In this document: positions 5,609 to 7,399 of the stretch, in pieces
Layout of the letters: every line of letters begins with the position of its first letter
Numbering within the stretch: the first letter of the stretch is position 1
NCBI GenBank assembly: GCA_937944065.1
Contig: CALDZS010000115.1
Span: 1 to 7,399 of the forward strand
Direction of reading: 5' to 3'
Source: an uncultured Amylibacter sp.
GTDB taxonomy: Bacteria > Pseudomonadota > Alphaproteobacteria > Rhodobacterales > Rhodobacteraceae
DNA: 7,399 nt
Notes under the pieces: generated by a model
The model's database searches: none
Seen by the model: the letters and a program-made list of their open reading frames with translations, nothing else
What the model was told of the DNA's origin: nothing
Program-made: the position numbers and the translations under genes

Positions 5609-6334
5609 ATGATAGATACCAAAACGCTTTCCACCCAAGAACAAGCATTTTACCGCTTGCGCCGCAGTATCGGCCTTGTCGGACTGTGTTTTCCATTTGT
5701 ACTGGTCATTGGCGGTTTCGCCTTTAGCAACTTAGAACAAGCCGTCTTGCCGACTTTGTCGCATTATTTCTTCACACCGATGCGGGATGTGTTTTCTGGA
5801 TTGCTGGTGGCAATCGGCATCTTTCTGATCTCCTACAAAGGGTATAGTAGCCCTGGCGGTATCGGATCCGACGCCTTTTTGTCCACGACAGCAGGCATCC
5901 TATCCATCATGGTTGCATTCTTCCCCTTTCAAGATTGCTCTGATGCGGCGTGCACCCTGCCCCAAGCGTTTCTATCCGAAAGCATTGTCCAGTGGATACA
6001 TTACGGCGCCGCCATCGGGTTTCTGTATATATTGTCAGTAATGGCACGGCGCAACTTCACCCAAACGGGCAATCAACCGGTTGATCCTGACAAGGAACGT
6101 CGCAATCGCATATACCGCAATAGCGGTAAAACCATCCAAATCGCATTGGCGGTTTTGATCCTAGTCGCCGCAATAGGGTTCTTCGTGCCGCGCTTCGAGG
6201 CGTTTGCGGATAAAACCGCAATTATCCTCGTTTTAGAATCCATCTGCATTATCGCATTTGCGATATCATGGCTGGTCAAAGGCCGCGCCGATCAGATGGG
6301 CTATGGCGTTATGGTGAAAATGATATTGCGCTAA
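5609..6334 (+). CDS. six-helix membrane protein of unknown function
   Basis: I do not recognise a characterised family with certainty. The 241-residue product has about six hydrophobic segments, near 20-40, 58-77, 90-108, 126-146, 175-194 and 204-223, with no cleavable signal peptide. The segment LSHYFFTPMRDVFSGLLVAIG (50-70), in two parts around the second helix, and the following LISYKGY recall a widespread bacterial family of hypothetical proteins with an S-x-YY-x-TPMRDVFVG motif; that match is from memory. Helix 3 is followed by FFPFQDCSDAAC, where C110 and C115 could form a disulfide on the periplasmic side. A polar, Arg/Lys-rich loop (147-173) joins helices 4 and 5 and is probably cytosolic. 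It lies 49 bases behind the corrinoid-activator gene on the same strand with no terminator between them, suggesting co-transcription. Its stop codon overlaps that of the convergent pgl gene. A role in metabolite or cobalamin traffic would be speculation. Confidence 0.75.
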   Translation: MIDTKTLSTQEQAFYRLRRSIGLVGLCFPFVLVIGGFAFSNLEQAVLPTLSHYFFTPMRDVFSGLLVAIGIFLISYKGYSSPGGIGSDAFLSTTAGILSIMVAFFPFQDCSDAACTLPQAFLSESIVQWIHYGAAIGFLYILSVMARRNFTQTGNQPVDPDKERRNRIYRNSGKTIQIALAVLILVAAIGFFVPRFEAFADKTAIILVLESICIIAFAISWLVKGRADQMGYGVMVKMILR

Positions 6335-7014
6335 TCGGCGTAATAAACATCAACATTCGAATGCGACAGGATTGATCTGATCGGGGCATCCGTGACGGGG
6401 CCGGCCTTCATCGCGACAGACAAAGCGTCGGATTTGTCCACGCCACAAATCAATACATGCACGTATTGCGCCGTATTAATCGCTTTGGCAGACAAGGTGA
6501 TCCGCGCCTCTAAATCACCCATCGGGCGCATTGTCAGCGCATCAGGGGCATCATCGGCTAAGGCTGCATCAAGGTTGTCACCACCCGGAAACAATGACGC
6601 CGTGTGCATATCTGCCCCCATGCCCAAGACACAAATATCCAATGGCATATGTTCGGAAACTGCGGCCTGGATCACTGGCAACGCAGCTTCTGGCGTTTCG
6701 GCTTGTGCATACAATGTGGCGAACCCCGCAATAGATGCACGGTTCTTCAGCAATCGCGCTTTTATAAGCCGCGCGTTTGATCGGTCGGATGTTTCATCTA
6801 CGAACCGCTCGTCAGATGGCATGACTGTCACATTCGCCCAATCCAATTCCTCAGCAGACAACGCGTCAAAGAACGGGCCAGGTGTCGATCCACCAGCAAC
6901 AGCCAGCACAGCCTTGCCTTTTTCATCCAAGATCGTGCGCAACTCGTCGCCCACTTGCACGGCCAATGCCGCTGCTTGTGCATCCCGCGATGCAAAATTC
7001 TTAATCCTGCTCAA
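6331..7014 (-). CDS. pgl: 6-phosphogluconolactonase
   Basis: This cytosolic enzyme hydrolyses 6-phosphoglucono-1,5-lactone to 6-phosphogluconate, the second step of the oxidative pentose-phosphate and Entner-Doudoroff routes. The family signatures are AGGSTPGPFFDAL near residue 40, SDERFV near 67-72 with the following SNARLI (79-84), and GMGADMHTASLFPG (131-144) with the conserved active-site histidine H137. The position before that histidine is Met where many family members have Gly (DGH); I recall this variant in alphaproteobacteria, so it is probably functional. I chose TTG at 7014 because GGGAG (7026-7022) lies seven bases upstream; the TTG at 7020 would be only one base from it and would add two residues. 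Either way the start lies inside the end of zwf, so translation is probably coupled. The length of about 227 residues is normal. Stop TAG at 6333-6331 overlaps the stop of the convergent gene. Confidence 0.93.
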   Translation of the reverse strand: MSRIKNFASRDAQAAALAVQVGDELRTILDEKGKAVLAVAGGSTPGPFFDALSAEELDWANVTVMPSDERFVDETSDRSNARLIKARLLKNRASIAGFATLYAQAETPEAALPVIQAAVSEHMPLDICVLGMGADMHTASLFPGGDNLDAALADDAPDALTMRPMGDLEARITLSAKAINTAQYVHVLICGVDKSDALSVAMKAGPVTDAPIRSILSHSNVDVYYAD

Positions 7015-7399
7015 TTTCAATCTCCCGCCATTTGCGTCCGTCTTGGTTCAGTAATCTATTCGCTTCTGTTGGCCCTGCTTCGCCAGCAGGATATTGGAAG
7101 GGCGTGTCACCAGCCTTTTCCCAAGCACTGATAGCAGGGTCGATCCAAGCCCATGCAGCCTCTACCTCGTCGCCGCGCATGAACAAGGTTTGGTTGCCGC
7201 GGATCACATCCATTATCAACCGCTCGTAGGCATCAGGCATGTCGATACCATCATCGCCCAAAACGTCAGCAAAACTCATGTCCAATGGAACCTCGCGCAG
7301 ACGCATACCACCTGGCCCCGGCTCTTTGATCGTCATACGTAATTTGATCGCTTCGTCCGGTTGCAGTCGGATGATCAATGCATTGCCTTTATGGCCTTC
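7001..7399 (-). CDS. zwf: glucose-6-phosphate 1-dehydrogenase, C-terminal fragment (5' end beyond window)
   Basis: The enzyme oxidises glucose-6-phosphate to 6-phosphogluconolactone with NADP+ or NAD+, the entry step to the Entner-Doudoroff and pentose-phosphate routes. The frame is open to the window edge, giving 132 visible residues of about 480-490; the TTG at 7378 is internal because the frame continues upstream with EGHKGNA. Diagnostic C-terminal features are LIIRLQPDEAIKL, then DAYERLIMDVIRGNQTLFM with RGDEVEAAWAWIDP, and the terminal PFQYPAGEAGP with the following DGRKW. Catalytic residues lie in the unseen N-terminal part. The TAA stop (7003-7001) falls within pgl, an overlap of 14-20 bases that indicates one transcript with zwf first. 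Confidence 0.95.
   Translation of the reverse strand, partial: EGHKGNALIIRLQPDEAIKLRMTIKEPGPGGMRLREVPLDMSFADVLGDDGIDMPDAYERLIMDVIRGNQTLFMRGDEVEAAWAWIDPAISAWEKAGDTPFQYPAGEAGPTEANRLLNQDGRKWREIEIEQD

Noticed and set aside
6392..7054. Long plus-strand open frame opposite pgl (220 codons)
   Set aside because: It is antisense to a clearly recognisable 6-phosphogluconolactonase, has no recognisable domain, and is explained by the codon bias of the real gene.

Overview
The window looks like chromosomal DNA of a marine alphaproteobacterium, most likely Rhodobacteraceae (Roseobacter group). The evidence is the style of the encoded proteins, the zwf-pgl pair with overlapping ends, a RACo-type corrinoid activator with an arginine-rich tail, and a base composition near half G+C, lower than in many of its relatives. 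This assignment comes from recognising the protein families, not from a database search. A low-G+C, insertion-sequence-rich genus such as Octadecabacter would fit but is only a guess.

Layout: bases 1-1052 (+) hold the C-terminal part of a KefB/KefC-type CPA2 potassium/proton antiporter with its NAD-binding RCK (TrkA-N) domain; its start lies upstream of the window. Bases 1053-1447 have no convincing gene but carry a stretch resembling the end of an IS21-family insertion sequence and a modest hairpin. Next come a single-domain VOC metalloprotein resembling half of a catechol 2,3-dioxygenase (1448-1954, +), a short spacer with two stem-loops, and a 12-helix MFS transporter of the oxalate/formate-antiporter (OFA) type with a TTG start (2081-3241, +). 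A 269-base leader with a near-consensus FNR/FnrL-type palindrome and possible RNA structure precedes a large 2Fe-2S/ASKHA protein of the RACo family (3511-5559, +), an ATP-dependent reductive activator of corrinoid proteins. Forty-nine bases downstream is a six-helix membrane protein of unknown function (5609-6334, +) whose ribosome-binding region sits inside a perfect inverted repeat. The minus strand then carries pgl (6-phosphogluconolactonase) and the 3' end of zwf (glucose-6-phosphate dehydrogenase).

How the genes fit together: zwf and pgl overlap and catalyse consecutive steps from glucose-6-phosphate to 6-phosphogluconate, feeding the Entner-Doudoroff or pentose-phosphate route. The corrinoid activator implies that the cell runs a cobalamin-dependent methyl-transfer system, but no methyltransferase or corrinoid protein lies in the window. 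The antiporter, VOC protein and transporter look like independent accessory genes. No defence system, CRISPR array, tRNA, rRNA or intact mobile element was seen. The best candidate for something undescribed is the pair formed by the orphan RACo-like protein and the unknown membrane protein, together with their leader elements.
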